NCBI GenBank assembly: GCA_035260485.1
Contig: DATFVC010000020.1
Location: 8,108 to 72,107 of the forward strand
DNA: 64,000 nt
Reading direction: 5' to 3'
Source: VRUE01 sp035260485
GTDB taxonomy: Bacteria > Actinomycetota > Thermoleophilia > Solirubrobacterales > 70-9
Of the stretch, positions 16,937 through 25,972 are shown piece after piece (the first letter of the stretch is position 1; each line of letters opens with the position of its first letter). Under the pieces are notes generated by a model. That model was not told the DNA's origin. It made no database searches and saw only the letters and a list, made by a program, of their open reading frames with translations. The position numbers and the translations under genes are program-made.

Positions 16937-17889
16937 TCCTGACCGTAACCCTCAACGCCGCGATCGACCGCACCGTCGCGGTTCCGAACTTCCGCCTCGG
17001 CCACCGTCACCGGGCAGTCGAGAGCCGCACGGTCGCCGGCGGCAAGGGCATCAACGTCGCTCGGGCCCTGCGCCTGCTGGGGCGCCCGGTAGTCGCCGCC
17101 GGCTTTGCCGGCGGGCCGACTGGCAACCGCATGCTCGAGCAGTTGCGCAAGGAGGCGATCCTGACCGACTTCACCTGGATCGCGGGCGAGACGCGGATCA
17201 ACATGGCGGTAATCGACCCGACTTCCGGCGAGCAGACCGAGATCAACGAGCGCGGTCCGGCGGTCAGCCCTGAGGAGGTGGAGCGCTTCGTCGAGCGGCT
17301 GCGATACCTCGCCGACGGCGCGAAGATCTGCGTGCTGGCCGGCACCTTGCCGCCCGGCGCCGGGGCGGAGCTCTATGCGCGCCTGGTCGAGGACCTGCGC
17401 GATTGCGGCGCCACATCCATCCTCGACTCCGAGGGAGAGGCGATGCTGGCTGGCTTGCGCGCCGGCGCCTCGGTCGTCACCCCCAACGAGCGCGAGGCGG
17501 AGGAGCTGGTCGGGCAGGAGTTTGCCGACGGCGACGACTTCGTCCAGGGCCTTTCCGAGCTGGTGCGCCTGGGCGCCGGCGAAGCGGCGATCACGCGGCC
17601 TGACGGCTGTGTCGCGGTGGTCGGCCAGGGCGCCGAGCGGCGCGTGCTCGAAGTCCGCACCAAAGCGCTCGAGCCGGTCTCGACGGTTGGCTCAGGCGAC
17701 GCCTTCCTCGCCGGCTACGTGGCTGGCCTCTACGACGGCCGTGAGCCGGAGCAGTGCCTTGCCTATGGCGTCGCCTGCGGCGCCGAGTCGACCCAGCACT
17801 TCGGCGCCGGCACCATCGATCCCAATCGAGTCGAGCGCCTGCTCGACGAGGTCGAGGTGCGTGATCTGGAGGTCCACGCGGAAGTGTAG
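16933..17889 (+). CDS. PfkB-family 1-phosphofructokinase-like kinase
   Basis: 318 residues of a ribokinase-fold kinase: TVTLNAAIDRT at the N-terminus, the substrate-binding GGKGINVARAL (about residue 36) and the ATP/anion-hole motif TVGSGDAFLAGY near the C-terminus with its catalytic Asp. The N-terminal TLNAAID signature favours fructose-1-phosphate or tagatose-6-phosphate kinase over ribokinase. There is no fructose PTS nearby, so the substrate is open. ATGA overlap with dacC. Confidence 0.88.
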   Translation: MILTVTLNAAIDRTVAVPNFRLGHRHRAVESRTVAGGKGINVARALRLLGRPVVAAGFAGGPTGNRMLEQLRKEAILTDFTWIAGETRINMAVIDPTSGEQTEINERGPAVSPEEVERFVERLRYLADGAKICVLAGTLPPGAGAELYARLVEDLRDCGATSILDSEGEAMLAGLRAGASVVTPNEREAEELVGQEFADGDDFVQGLSELVRLGAGEAAITRPDGCVAVVGQGAERRVLEVRTKALEPVSTVGSGDAFLAGYVAGLYDGREPEQCLAYGVACGAESTQHFGAGTIDPNRVERLLDEVEVRDLEVHAEV

Positions 17890-17928
17890 GCTGACTGTTC
17901 ACCGCCACAACTTCCCTGGAGGATCGAT

Positions 17929-19134
17929 TTGGAGATCGATATCGGTCGAGGCAAGAAGGGGCGGCGCGCCTACGGATTCGATGACATCGCGATCGTTCCG
18001 TCGCGCCGCACCCGCGATCCCGACGACATAGACATCAGCTGGGACCTTGGCCCCTATCGCTTCGAGCTGCCGCTCGTCGCCTCGGCGATGGACGGGGTGG
18101 TCAGTCCCGATACCGCCGTCCTCGTCAACCAGATCGGCGGTCTCGGGGTGCTCAACCTGGAGGGAATCTGGACCCGCTTCGAGAACGCCGAGGAGCAGCT
18201 GGAGAAGATCGCCGCTGCCCCCAAGCACCTGGCGACCCGGATCATGCAGGAGATCTACGCCCAGCCGGTGCAGCCGGAGCTGATCGGCAAGCGGATCGCC
18301 GAGATCAAGGAGCGCGGCGCCGTCGCCTGCGGCTCACTGACCCCGCAGAAGGTGCGCGAGCACTATGAGATCGCGATCGAGGCCGGAATCGACATCCTCG
18401 TCATCCAGGGCACGGTGATCTCGGCCGAACACGTCTCGACCACGGTCGAGCCGCTCAACCTGAAGGAGTTCATCTCAGAGGTGCCGGTGCCCACGGTGGT
18501 CGGCGGCTGCGCCTCCTACTCGACCGGGCTGCATCTGATGCGGACCGGCGCCGTCGGCGTCCTCGTCGGAGTCGGCCCTGGCGCCGCCTGCACCACGCGC
18601 GGCGTGCTTGGGATCGGCGTCCCGCAGGCGACCGCGATCGCCGACGTCGCCGCGGCCCGCGCCCAGCACATGCTGGAGACCGGCGAATACGTCAACGTGA
18701 TCGCCGACGGCGGCATGCGCACCGGCGGCGACGTCTCCAAGGCGATCGCGGTCGGCGCCGACGCGGTGATGGTCGGCTCGCCGCTCGCCCGTGCCAAGGA
18801 GGCGCCCGGTCGCGGCTTCCACTGGGGGATGGCGACCTTCCACCCTTCGCTGCCGCGCGGCACCCGCGTCTCGACCACACAGGACGGGACGATGGAGGAG
18901 ATCCTGCTCGGCCCCGCCCAGGAGAACGACGGCACCTTCAACCTGATGGGTGCGCTGAAAGCCTCGATGGCCACCACGGGCTATGAGGACATCCGCTCCT
19001 TCCAGCGGGCCGAGGTGATGGTCGCTCCGGCGCTGATGAGCGAGGGCAAGAAGCTGCAGAACGAGCAGTCGGTCGGGATGGGCTCGAACGGTCGCGCGGC
19101 GGTTTCCGCCGGTGTTGGAGTCGCCGACGACTGA
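17929..19134 (+). CDS. guaB3: GuaB3-family IMP dehydrogenase-related protein
   Basis: 401 residues of a TIM-barrel IMPDH/GMPR-family protein without an internal CBS pair: RRAYGFDDIAIVPSRRT, LPLVASAMDGVVS, the catalytic-loop segment GVGPGAACTTRG with its Cys, and VIADGGMRTGGD. This shorter paralogue is typical of actinobacteria and is usually called GuaB3; its reaction is not firmly established. TTG start, with GGAGG at 17918-17922. Next to guaA, supporting a role in guanine nucleotide metabolism. Confidence 0.9.
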   Translation: MEIDIGRGKKGRRAYGFDDIAIVPSRRTRDPDDIDISWDLGPYRFELPLVASAMDGVVSPDTAVLVNQIGGLGVLNLEGIWTRFENAEEQLEKIAAAPKHLATRIMQEIYAQPVQPELIGKRIAEIKERGAVACGSLTPQKVREHYEIAIEAGIDILVIQGTVISAEHVSTTVEPLNLKEFISEVPVPTVVGGCASYSTGLHLMRTGAVGVLVGVGPGAACTTRGVLGIGVPQATAIADVAAARAQHMLETGEYVNVIADGGMRTGGDVSKAIAVGADAVMVGSPLARAKEAPGRGFHWGMATFHPSLPRGTRVSTTQDGTMEEILLGPAQENDGTFNLMGALKASMATTGYEDIRSFQRAEVMVAPALMSEGKKLQNEQSVGMGSNGRAAVSAGVGVADD

Positions 19135-20698
19135 GGCCGGCGCTTCCACGGCGCCGGCCCAGGCCTCCGAGGAGGTTCTCGTCCTTGATTTCGGCGGCCA
19201 GTACTCGCAGCTGATCGCGAGGCGGATTCGCGAATGTGGGGTGTTTGCGGAGTTGTTGCCAGCAACTGCATCCGCTGAGTCGATTCGGGAGCGGGCGCCG
19301 AAGGGGCTGGTGCTCTCCGGCGGGCCGGCTTCTGTGTACGAGCCCGGTGCGCCGGCGTTTCCTACCGAGTTGCTGGACCTCGGAATCCCGATGCTGGGGA
19401 TTTGTTATGGCATGCAGGCGATGGTCCAGGCGCTGGGGGGGAAGGTCGAAGCGGCCGAGTCGGGGGAGTTCGGACGCGCCGAATTGACCCTGCGCAATGC
19501 TGGTGGCCGTCTGCTGGGCGGGCTGCCGGAGGAGCAGAGCTGCTGGATGAGCCACCGCGACGCCGTCTTCGAGCCCCCGCCCGGCTTCGCCGCGCTCGCC
19601 TCCACCCCCGCGTCGCCTGTCGCCGCCTGCGAGGCGCCCGATCGGGGCCTCTACGGGATCCAGTTCCACCCCGAGGTCGTCCACACCCCCTACGGCACCG
19701 AGGTCCTGACTCGCTTCCTGCGCGAGATCGCCGGCTGCGAGGAGCAGTGGTCGCCGCAGTCGGTGATCGCCGAGCAGGTGGCGGCGATCCGCGCCCAGGT
19801 GGGCGAGGGCAAGGTGATCTGCGGGCTATCCGGCGGGGTCGACTCCTCGGTCGCGGCGCTGCTCGTCCATCAGGCGGTAGGGGAGCAGCTGACCTGCGTC
19901 TTCGTCGATCACGGCCTGATGCGGCTCAACGAGGCCGAGCAGGTGGTCGAGGCGTTCGGCCGGTTCGGCATCCCGCTCGTCCACGTCGACGCCGAAGAGC
20001 GCTTTCTCGCCAAGCTCGCCGGAGTCGACGACCCCGAGCGCAAGCGCAAGATCATCGGTGAGGAGTTCATCCGTGTCTTCGAGGAGGAGGCGGCGAAGCT
20101 TGACGAAGTCCGCTTCCTCGTCCAGGGCACCCTCTACTCGGACGTGATCGAGTCGGGCGGCAGCGATCATGCGGCGACGATCAAGTCCCACCACAACGTC
20201 GGCGGCCTGCCCGACGACCTCGAGTTCGAGCTGGTCGAGCCGCTGCGGATGCTGTTCAAGGACGAGGTGCGAGCGGTCGGCGCCGAGCTGGGCATGCCCG
20301 AGCGGATGGTCTGGCGCCAGCCCTTCCCGGGGCCGGGTCTGGGGATACGGATCGTCGGCGGCGAGGTGAACAGAGAGCGCCTCGACATCCTCCGTGCGGC
20401 CGATGCGATCCTGCAGGAGGAGATCCGCGCCGCCGAGCTCTACCGGCAGCTCTGGCAGTCCTTCTGCGTGCTGCCGGTCGTGCGCTCGGTCGGGGTGCAG
20501 GGTGACGGCCGCACCTACGCCTACCCGATCGTGATCCGCGCCGTCACCTCCGACGATGCGATGACCGCAGACTGGGCCCGCCTGCCGTATGACCTGCTCG
20601 AGCGCGTCTCCAACCGAATCATCAACGAGATCAAAGACGTCAACCGCGTGGCACTCGATATCTCGTCGAAGCCTCCGGCGACCATAGAGTGGGAGTGA
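19112..20698 (+). CDS. guaA: GMP synthase (glutamine-hydrolysing)
   Basis: 528 residues. Class I glutamine amidotransferase domain (VLVLDFGGQYSQLIARR, nucleophile in GICYGMQAM, later FHPEVVHT), then an ATP pyrophosphatase domain with the PP-loop LSGGVDSSVAA, and a C-terminal dimerisation domain ending in PPATIEWE. Converts XMP to GMP. GTG start at 19112 overlaps guaB3 by 23 bases; the extra N-terminal residues (ESPTTEAGASTAPAQ) are not conserved, so a later start is possible. Confidence 0.96.
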   Translation: MLESPTTEAGASTAPAQASEEVLVLDFGGQYSQLIARRIRECGVFAELLPATASAESIRERAPKGLVLSGGPASVYEPGAPAFPTELLDLGIPMLGICYGMQAMVQALGGKVEAAESGEFGRAELTLRNAGGRLLGGLPEEQSCWMSHRDAVFEPPPGFAALASTPASPVAACEAPDRGLYGIQFHPEVVHTPYGTEVLTRFLREIAGCEEQWSPQSVIAEQVAAIRAQVGEGKVICGLSGGVDSSVAALLVHQAVGEQLTCVFVDHGLMRLNEAEQVVEAFGRFGIPLVHVDAEERFLAKLAGVDDPERKRKIIGEEFIRVFEEEAAKLDEVRFLVQGTLYSDVIESGGSDHAATIKSHHNVGGLPDDLEFELVEPLRMLFKDEVRAVGAELGMPERMVWRQPFPGPGLGIRIVGGEVNRERLDILRAADAILQEEIRAAELYRQLWQSFCVLPVVRSVGVQGDGRTYAYPIVIRAVTSDDAMTADWARLPYDLLERVSNRIINEIKDVNRVALDISSKPPATIEWE

Positions 20699-20720
20699 TC
20701 GGAAGCTAGGGTCGGCGGCG

Positions 20721-21497
20721 ATGCCCTCCTTCGCCGTCTCGATTGCGATCCTCAGCCTCTTGCAGGCGGCGCTCGTCGCCCTGCCGCAGCCGCGCCGGTT
20801 CGCCTGGCTCGATGCCTTTCGCAGTCCCTGGTGGGCGCTCGTTCCGGCGCTCTCGATCGTCGTCGTGATTGGGGTCGTCGCCTTGGAGGGCGAATCGGCA
20901 ACTGTCCTTTCCTGGCTGGCGCTGGTCGCGGTGCCGCCCTTCGCGGCGCTGGCTCTGGGCTGGCTGATCCGCGGCGGCCGCCCCGCCTGGGCGGTGGCGA
21001 CCGTGCCGTTCTTCGCGCTCGCCTGGGCGTCGCCGGGATCGCTCGCCGGCGAGGCCGCGGCGACGGCGCTGACCGCGCTCGGCTGCGTGGGGCTCGGCTG
21101 GCTGCTGGTCTCCGTTGCGCCAGCGTTTTGGTTGAAGCTGGGGATCTATGCGATGGCCGCGGTCGACACCTGGTTTGTCGCCACCGAGTTGCTGCAGGGC
21201 CCGAACGCGGTACTCACCGTTGCCGCTCCAGCCGGCCTGCCGCGTCTGCAGGCGATCCATTTTGGCTCCGCCATGATGGGCTTCGGCGATCTCTTCGTCG
21301 CCGCAACCCTCGGCTGTCTGCTGGCCCGCAACCGGGGGCGCCAGCGACGCGCCGCCCTGCTGGTTGCCATCCTCGCCCTCGCCTTCGACCTGCTCTTCTT
21401 CGCGGTCGACACGCTGCCGGCAACGGTCCCGGTTGCGCTGGCGCTGGCCTTGACCGAGCTGTGCGACCGCCGCGCCCCTAGGCCGCAAAGCGCTTGA
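20721..21497 (+). CDS. polytopic membrane protein with presenilin-like aspartates
   Basis: 258 residues with about eight or nine hydrophobic segments. One segment carries Asp149 in YAMAAVDTWFVA, the next has GFGD (187-190), and the last has a proline followed by VAL (PVAL, 237-240). Intramembrane aspartyl proteases of the presenilin/SPP clan have YD, GxGD and PAL in three successive late helices, in this order. The match is suggestive only: the first motif reads VD, not YD. TAGGGT at 20707-20712 may be its -10 box. Confidence 0.6.
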   Translation: MPSFAVSIAILSLLQAALVALPQPRRFAWLDAFRSPWWALVPALSIVVVIGVVALEGESATVLSWLALVAVPPFAALALGWLIRGGRPAWAVATVPFFALAWASPGSLAGEAAATALTALGCVGLGWLLVSVAPAFWLKLGIYAMAAVDTWFVATELLQGPNAVLTVAAPAGLPRLQAIHFGSAMMGFGDLFVAATLGCLLARNRGRQRRAALLVAILALAFDLLFFAVDTLPATVPVALALALTELCDRRAPRPQSA

Positions 21498-21582
21498 TCG
21501 CCGTCGCAACGGCCGCCGGCTGGTCCTCTGGCGTGGAGCTGTAGGCATCATCGATCCGGACGAGCTCCCATGCCTCAATCAA

Positions 21583-21603
21583 AAGAGAATGAGTCTCACT
21601 CTT
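21583..21603 (+). promoter_or_regulatory. probable Zur/Fur-type operator before the metal ABC operon
   Basis: An imperfect palindrome AAGAGAATGAGTCTCACTCT(T) with 7 of 10 arm positions paired, including the GAGAATGA core typical of Fur-family boxes. It abuts TATGCT (21603-21608), a possible -10 box, so a bound repressor would block the polymerase. The regulator gene closes the same operon (25238-25684). Confidence 0.6.
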
Positions 21604-21677
21604 ATGCTAGATTGCGCTCGCCGGAGCGGACCAAGTCCACCCGCCGCATTCCAATCTCGCCCCGACAAGGAGACTCG

Positions 21678-22607
21678 ATGTCCGCACCGCGCCCTCGCGC
21701 CCTCGCCTTCGCTCTCGCCCCGGTCGCCCTCGTCGTCGCGCTTCTCGCCGGCTGCGGGTCCGGCTCCAGCTCAGCCGGCTCCGGCGGCAGGCTGAACGTG
21801 GTCGCCGCCGAGGACTTCTGGGGCAGCCTCGCCGAACAGCTGGGTGGGGACCGGGTGCAGGTGACCAACATCATCACCAATCCGGCAGCCGATCCACATG
21901 ACTACGAACCGACCAGCGAAGATGCGCGCACGATGGCCGGCGCCCAACTGGCGATCGTCAACGGCATCGGCTACGACCAGTGGGCAACGAAGTTGCTCGC
22001 CGCCAACCCCAGCTCGGGGCGAACGGTTTTGACGGTCGGCGATCTGCTGGGGCTGAAGGACGGCGACAACCCACACCAGTGGTACTCGCCCACCTCGGTG
22101 CAGATGCTGATCGAAGAGATAACCGCCGACTACAAGAAGGCGGATCCCGGCCACGACTCCTACTTCGACCAGCAGCGCGCCGCCTTCGAAGCCAAAGGCC
22201 TGGCCGAATACCACGGCCTGATCTCCCAGATCAAGGCCCGCTACGGCGGAACCCCGGTTGGGGCCTCGGAGAGCATCTTCGAACCGCTGGCTCCGGCGCT
22301 CGGCCTGAAGCTGATCACGCCTCAAGGCTTCCTGGACGCGATTTCCGAGGGAACCGAACCCACCCCAGCCGACAAGGCCACAACTGACAAGCAGATCGCC
22401 GACAAGCAGATCGAGGTTTGGGTCTACAACAGCCAGAATGCAACCCCCGACGTACAGCGTCTCAACGAAGCCGCCAAATCGGCGGCGATCCCGATCTCCA
22501 CGGTCACGGAGACGATGACGCCCGAGGGAGCCAGCTTCCAGGCTTGGATGTCACGGCAATTGGAGGAATTGCGAACGGCGCTCGCCAAGGCCGCCGAAAG
22601 GGAATGA
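21678..22607 (+). CDS. znuA: Zn/Mn ABC transporter substrate-binding lipoprotein
   Basis: 309 residues with a lipobox LAGC (Cys26) and the cluster A-I/ZnuA-PsaA fold. Candidate metal ligands: His in DPHDYEP, His in DNPHQWY, and Glu in ASESIFEPL where zinc-specific ZnuA usually has His; manganese-binding PsaA-type proteins have Glu there. There is no His-rich loop. So zinc is likely from the regulator, but manganese cannot be excluded. ATG 21678 follows AAGGAG; the frame upstream to 21570 crosses the operator and is not coding. Confidence 0.88.
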   Translation: MSAPRPRALAFALAPVALVVALLAGCGSGSSSAGSGGRLNVVAAEDFWGSLAEQLGGDRVQVTNIITNPAADPHDYEPTSEDARTMAGAQLAIVNGIGYDQWATKLLAANPSSGRTVLTVGDLLGLKDGDNPHQWYSPTSVQMLIEEITADYKKADPGHDSYFDQQRAAFEAKGLAEYHGLISQIKARYGGTPVGASESIFEPLAPALGLKLITPQGFLDAISEGTEPTPADKATTDKQIADKQIEVWVYNSQNATPDVQRLNEAAKSAAIPISTVTETMTPEGASFQAWMSRQLEELRTALAKAAERE

Positions 22608-23482
22608 GCATGCAGGCACCGCTCGTCGAGCCCGTCGAGCCCATTGAGCAACCGGCCGCGGAGGAGGCGATAAGCCTCCATGGCGCTACCGCCAGGCGCG
22701 GCGGCCGTCCCATATGGTCGGGTGTCGACCTCAGCGTCGGCCAGGGAGAGTTCGTCGCGGTCCTCGGTCCCAACGGGTCCGGGAAGTCGACGCTGGTCTA
22801 CGTGCTGCTCGGGCTGCTGCCGCTCAGCGAAGGCAGGGCAACGGTCCTTGGCCGCCCGCCCGGGGCCGCGAAATCCCAGATTGGCTACCTGCCGCAGCGG
22901 CGCAGCTTCGACTCGGGGACGCGGATTCGCGGCGCAGACCTGGTGCGCCTCGGCCTCGACGGGACGCGCTGGGGATTCCCGCTGCCGGCGGCGCTGAGTG
23001 CAACCGGGCGGGCCGCCAGACGCCGGGTTCAGGAGACGATCGAGCTGGTTGGCGCCGGCTCCTGCGCCTGGCGTCCGATCGGGGCGCTCTCCGGCGGGGA
23101 GCAGCAGCGGCTGTTGATCGCCCAGGCGCTCGTTCGCCGTCCACGGATGCTATTGCTCGACGAGCCTCTCGACAGCCTCGACCTCAGCAACCAGGGCGCG
23201 GTGGCGGCACTCGTGCAACGGATCTGCGAGAGCGAGGGAGTGACGGTGCTGCTGGTCGCCCACGACGTCAACCCGATCCTGCCTTACCTGGACCGGGTGA
23301 TCTACTTCGCCGGCGGCCGGGGCGTCGAAGGCACCCCGCGCCAGGTGATCGACGGCCCCACCCTGAGCGGCCTCTACGGCGTGCCGGTCGAGGTGTTGGA
23401 GACCTCCGACGGCCGCCTCGTCGTCGTCGGCACGCCCGAGCCACCCGCCCACCACCACTCGCGCCATGAGCACGACCACTGA
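22604..23482 (+). CDS. znuC: Zn/Mn ABC transporter ATP-binding protein
   Basis: 292 residues: Walker A LGPNGSGKST, signature LSGGEQQR, Walker B MLLLDEP and the switch His in LLVAHDVNP. The C-terminal tail (PPAHHHSRHEHDH) is His-rich and may buffer or sense metal. It energises import through the two permeases downstream. ATGA overlap with the binding protein; its end overlaps the first permease by 17 bases. Confidence 0.93.
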   Translation: MSMQAPLVEPVEPIEQPAAEEAISLHGATARRGGRPIWSGVDLSVGQGEFVAVLGPNGSGKSTLVYVLLGLLPLSEGRATVLGRPPGAAKSQIGYLPQRRSFDSGTRIRGADLVRLGLDGTRWGFPLPAALSATGRAARRRVQETIELVGAGSCAWRPIGALSGGEQQRLLIAQALVRRPRMLLLDEPLDSLDLSNQGAVAALVQRICESEGVTVLLVAHDVNPILPYLDRVIYFAGGRGVEGTPRQVIDGPTLSGLYGVPVEVLETSDGRLVVVGTPEPPAHHHSRHEHDH

Positions 23483-24365
23483 GCTCGCCGGCCTCTCCTG
23501 GCATCCGGTCAGCGACTTCGAAGCGCTGACCGAATTCCCGTTCATGGTGCAGGCGCTCCAGGCTGGGACGATCGTCGCCGTGATGGCCGGGACGATCGGC
23601 TGGTTCATGGTCCTGCGCCGCCAGGTATTTGCCGGCCACACCCTCTCGGTGATCGCCTTTCCCGGTGCCGCCGGCGCCACTCTGGCGGGGCTGCCACTGG
23701 CGCTCGGCTACTTCGGTGCCTGCGGCGTCGGGGCGCTGGTGCTGTCGCGGGTCAGCCGCTCCGAGGAGAGCGGCCTCAGCAGCGAGTCCGCCGCGATCGG
23801 CACCGTAGGGGCCTTCGGCCTCGGCCTGGGATTCCTCTTCGTCAGCCTCTACGGCGGTCAGCTCACCAGCCTGGAGTCGCTGCTCTTCGGGACCTTCCTC
23901 GGGATCACCGCTGCCCAGGTGCAGACCTTGCTGTGGATCGGCCTAGCCGCGCTCGCGATCCTCGCCCTGATCGGCCGGCCGCTGCTGTTCGCCTCGGTCG
24001 ACGGGGCTGTCGCCCGCGCCGCCGGCGTGCCGGCTGAGGCGCTCGCTCTGGCCTTCCTGCTCCTTCTCGGGCTGGCGGTGGCGGCGACCGCCGAGATAAC
24101 CGGCGCCCTGCTGGTCTTCGCCCTGCTGGTAACCCCGGCGGCGACCGCCCAGCAGGTCACCGCGCGCCCCGGTCCGGGCCTGGCGCTCTCTGTGGCACTT
24201 GCCCTCGCGGTCACCTGGCTCGGCCTCGGCATCGCCTACTTCTCGCCCTACCCGGTCGGGTTCTGGGTGACGAGCCTGTCCTTCGGCCTCTACCTGGTGG
24301 TGCGACTCCTGCTCATCGCCCTCGCGCGTCTTCACCATTCGCAGCCCCTCGGAGCGCCAGCCTGA
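23466..24365 (+). CDS. znuB: Zn/Mn ABC transporter permease 1
   Basis: 299-residue ABC-3 family permease with seven to nine membrane helices; MVLRRQVFAGHTLSVIAFPG is the conserved cytoplasmic loop contacting the ATPase, and ITGALLVFALLVTPAATA is the family's late helix. It is paired with a second, different permease immediately downstream (ATGA overlap), so the transporter is probably a heterodimer in the membrane. Confidence 0.9.
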   Translation: MSTTTELAGLSWHPVSDFEALTEFPFMVQALQAGTIVAVMAGTIGWFMVLRRQVFAGHTLSVIAFPGAAGATLAGLPLALGYFGACGVGALVLSRVSRSEESGLSSESAAIGTVGAFGLGLGFLFVSLYGGQLTSLESLLFGTFLGITAAQVQTLLWIGLAALAILALIGRPLLFASVDGAVARAAGVPAEALALAFLLLLGLAVAATAEITGALLVFALLVTPAATAQQVTARPGPGLALSVALALAVTWLGLGIAYFSPYPVGFWVTSLSFGLYLVVRLLLIALARLHHSQPLGAPA

Positions 24366-25228
24366 TGTTCGCCCACGAGTTCATGCGCAACGCCTTCCTG
24401 GCCGGCACCTTCGTCGCGGTGGCCTGTGGTCTCGCCGGCTACTTCGTCGTCCTGCGCAGCCAGGTCTTCGCCGGCGATGCGCTAAGCCATGTCGCCTTCA
24501 CGGGGGCGCTGGCCGCGGCGGCGGCGGGGGTCGACATCAGACTGGGTCTCTTCGTCGCGACGATCGCGGTGGCTCTGGGGATGGGGCTGCTCGGGGACAG
24601 GGCGCGACCCGACGACGTCGTGATCGGCTCGGTCTTCGCCTGGGTGCTTGGGCTCGGGGCGCTCTTCCTCTCCATCTTCGTCAGCGGCTCCAGCGGTTCC
24701 AACGGCACCGCCGCGGTGCGGGTCCTCTTTGGCTCGATCCTCGGCCTGTCGGCCGTCGACGCTCGCTTCGCGGCGGTGATCGCGATCCTCGTTGCGCTGG
24801 CCCTGCTGGCGATCGCGCGACCCCTGCTCTTCGCCTCGCTGGACCCCGATGTCGCTGGCAGCCTCGGCCTGCCGCTGCGCGCGGTGGGCGTCGGTTTCTT
24901 CGTCCTCCTGGCCGTGGTCGCGGCGGAGGCGACCCAGGCGGTCGGCGCCCTGCTGCTGCTCGGCTTGCTCGCTGCCCCCGGCGGCGCCGCGCGGCTTCTC
25001 ACCGACAGCCCCTGGCGCGGCCTGGCGCTGTCCGCCGTCCTTGCACTCGCCTCGATGTGGGGTGGGCTGGTGCTCAGCTACGAGATCGTCTCGCTGCCGC
25101 CCAGCTTCGCGGTGATCGCGATCGCCAGCGCACTCTTCGCATTCGCTGCCCTTCGTGCCCGGCTGCGCTCTGGCAATCGCTCCGCGGCGCCGGTCCCCTT
25201 GATGAATCGCGGAGAGGCCGATCTCTAG
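24365..25228 (+). CDS. Zn/Mn ABC transporter permease 2
   Basis: 287-residue ABC-3 permease homologous to the gene before it (VVLRSQVFAGDALSHVAFTGA in the same loop; QAVGALLLLGLLAAPGGAA near the C-terminus). The two differ throughout, which suggests an old duplication and a heterodimeric channel. It is followed after nine bases by the Zur-type regulator. Confidence 0.9.
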   Translation: MFAHEFMRNAFLAGTFVAVACGLAGYFVVLRSQVFAGDALSHVAFTGALAAAAAGVDIRLGLFVATIAVALGMGLLGDRARPDDVVIGSVFAWVLGLGALFLSIFVSGSSGSNGTAAVRVLFGSILGLSAVDARFAAVIAILVALALLAIARPLLFASLDPDVAGSLGLPLRAVGVGFFVLLAVVAAEATQAVGALLLLGLLAAPGGAARLLTDSPWRGLALSAVLALASMWGGLVLSYEIVSLPPSFAVIAIASALFAFAALRARLRSGNRSAAPVPLMNRGEADL

Positions 25229-25231
25229 GAT
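25226..25231 (+). promoter_or_regulatory. -10 box for leaderless zur transcript
   Basis: TAGGAT ends six bases before the ATG at 25238, so transcription would begin at or next to the start codon. This could supply the regulator independently of the operon promoter. No clear -35 box. Confidence 0.4.
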
Positions 25232-25237
25232 CGAAGC

Positions 25238-25684
25238 ATGAAGACCGTCACGCAGACACAGTGGGCCGAGCATGCCGTCGCCGCCCTGCTGGCGGCCGGC
25301 TATCGCCACGGAGGCGCCCGTACCGCCGTGGTCGAAGCGCTCGCCCGCCACGACTGCGCCGTCACCGCGCTGGAGCTGGACGATGAGCTGCGCCGCCGCA
25401 AGCCCGCGGTCGGTCGCGCCAGCATCTACCGCGCCCTCGAGCAGCTCGAGCGGCTCGGCCTGCTGCGGCGCCTCGAGGTCTCCCGTGGGATTGCCGGCTA
25501 CGAGCGGATCGAGCCGAGCGGCGAGCACCACCATCACGCGATCTGTCGCGACTGCGGTCGCATGATCCCCTTCGAGGACGCCTCGCTGGAGCGCGCGATC
25601 GACGAGGTCAGCGGCCGGATGAGCTTCGATGCCGCCGAGCACGAGGTGGTCATCCGCGGTCTCTGCGAGCGCTGCGCCGACTGA
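25238..25684 (+). CDS. zur: Fur-family metalloregulator, probably Zur
   Basis: 148 residues: winged-helix DNA-binding domain (ARTAVVEALARHD, RASIYRALEQL) and a C-terminal dimerisation domain with HHHH at 97-100 and the structural zinc cysteines CRDC (103-106) and CERC (143-146). As the last gene of a metal-uptake operon with a palindromic operator at 21583-21603, it most likely represses that operon when metal is plentiful. Zinc is the favoured metal; Mur or Fur remain possible. Confidence 0.88.
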   Translation: MKTVTQTQWAEHAVAALLAAGYRHGGARTAVVEALARHDCAVTALELDDELRRRKPAVGRASIYRALEQLERLGLLRRLEVSRGIAGYERIEPSGEHHHHAICRDCGRMIPFEDASLERAIDEVSGRMSFDAAEHEVVIRGLCERCAD

Positions 25685-25725
25685 TTCGCTGCTTCAGCAA
25701 TCCCCGGTGTCTGACCGAGGCGGCG

Positions 25726-25953
25726 CTACCTGCTCGCCGAGATCGAATTCGACGCAGCTTTTGCGGTCGAGCCCGATCCATTCGGCGCCAGGTGAGTGCC
25801 CGATGCCAGCACTCCGACGGCAAGGATCGCCGCAGTGGCCAGTTTGAATCGGCGAGGACTGATCCAGTTCGGCTGATGGGCGGCCAACCAGGCCCGTATC
25901 CCGGTCGCCGCCGCGCCGGCGGTCATCGCCGAGGCCATGCACTGAATGCACAT
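25726..25953 (-). CDS. small membrane protein with N-terminal CxxC
   Basis: 75 residues beginning MCIQCMASAMTAGAAATGIRAWL, with one clear hydrophobic helix (KLATAAILAVGVLASG). The MCxQC start and alternating small residues recall short actinobacterial membrane proteins of unknown role. It is convergent with zur and lies 19 bases downstream of the M23 peptidase on the same strand. A real gene is likely but not certain. Confidence 0.55.
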   Translation of the reverse strand: MCIQCMASAMTAGAAATGIRAWLAAHQPNWISPRRFKLATAAILAVGVLASGTHLAPNGSGSTAKAASNSISASR

Positions 25954-25972
25954 CGCGCTTCAGGCTAGCGCC

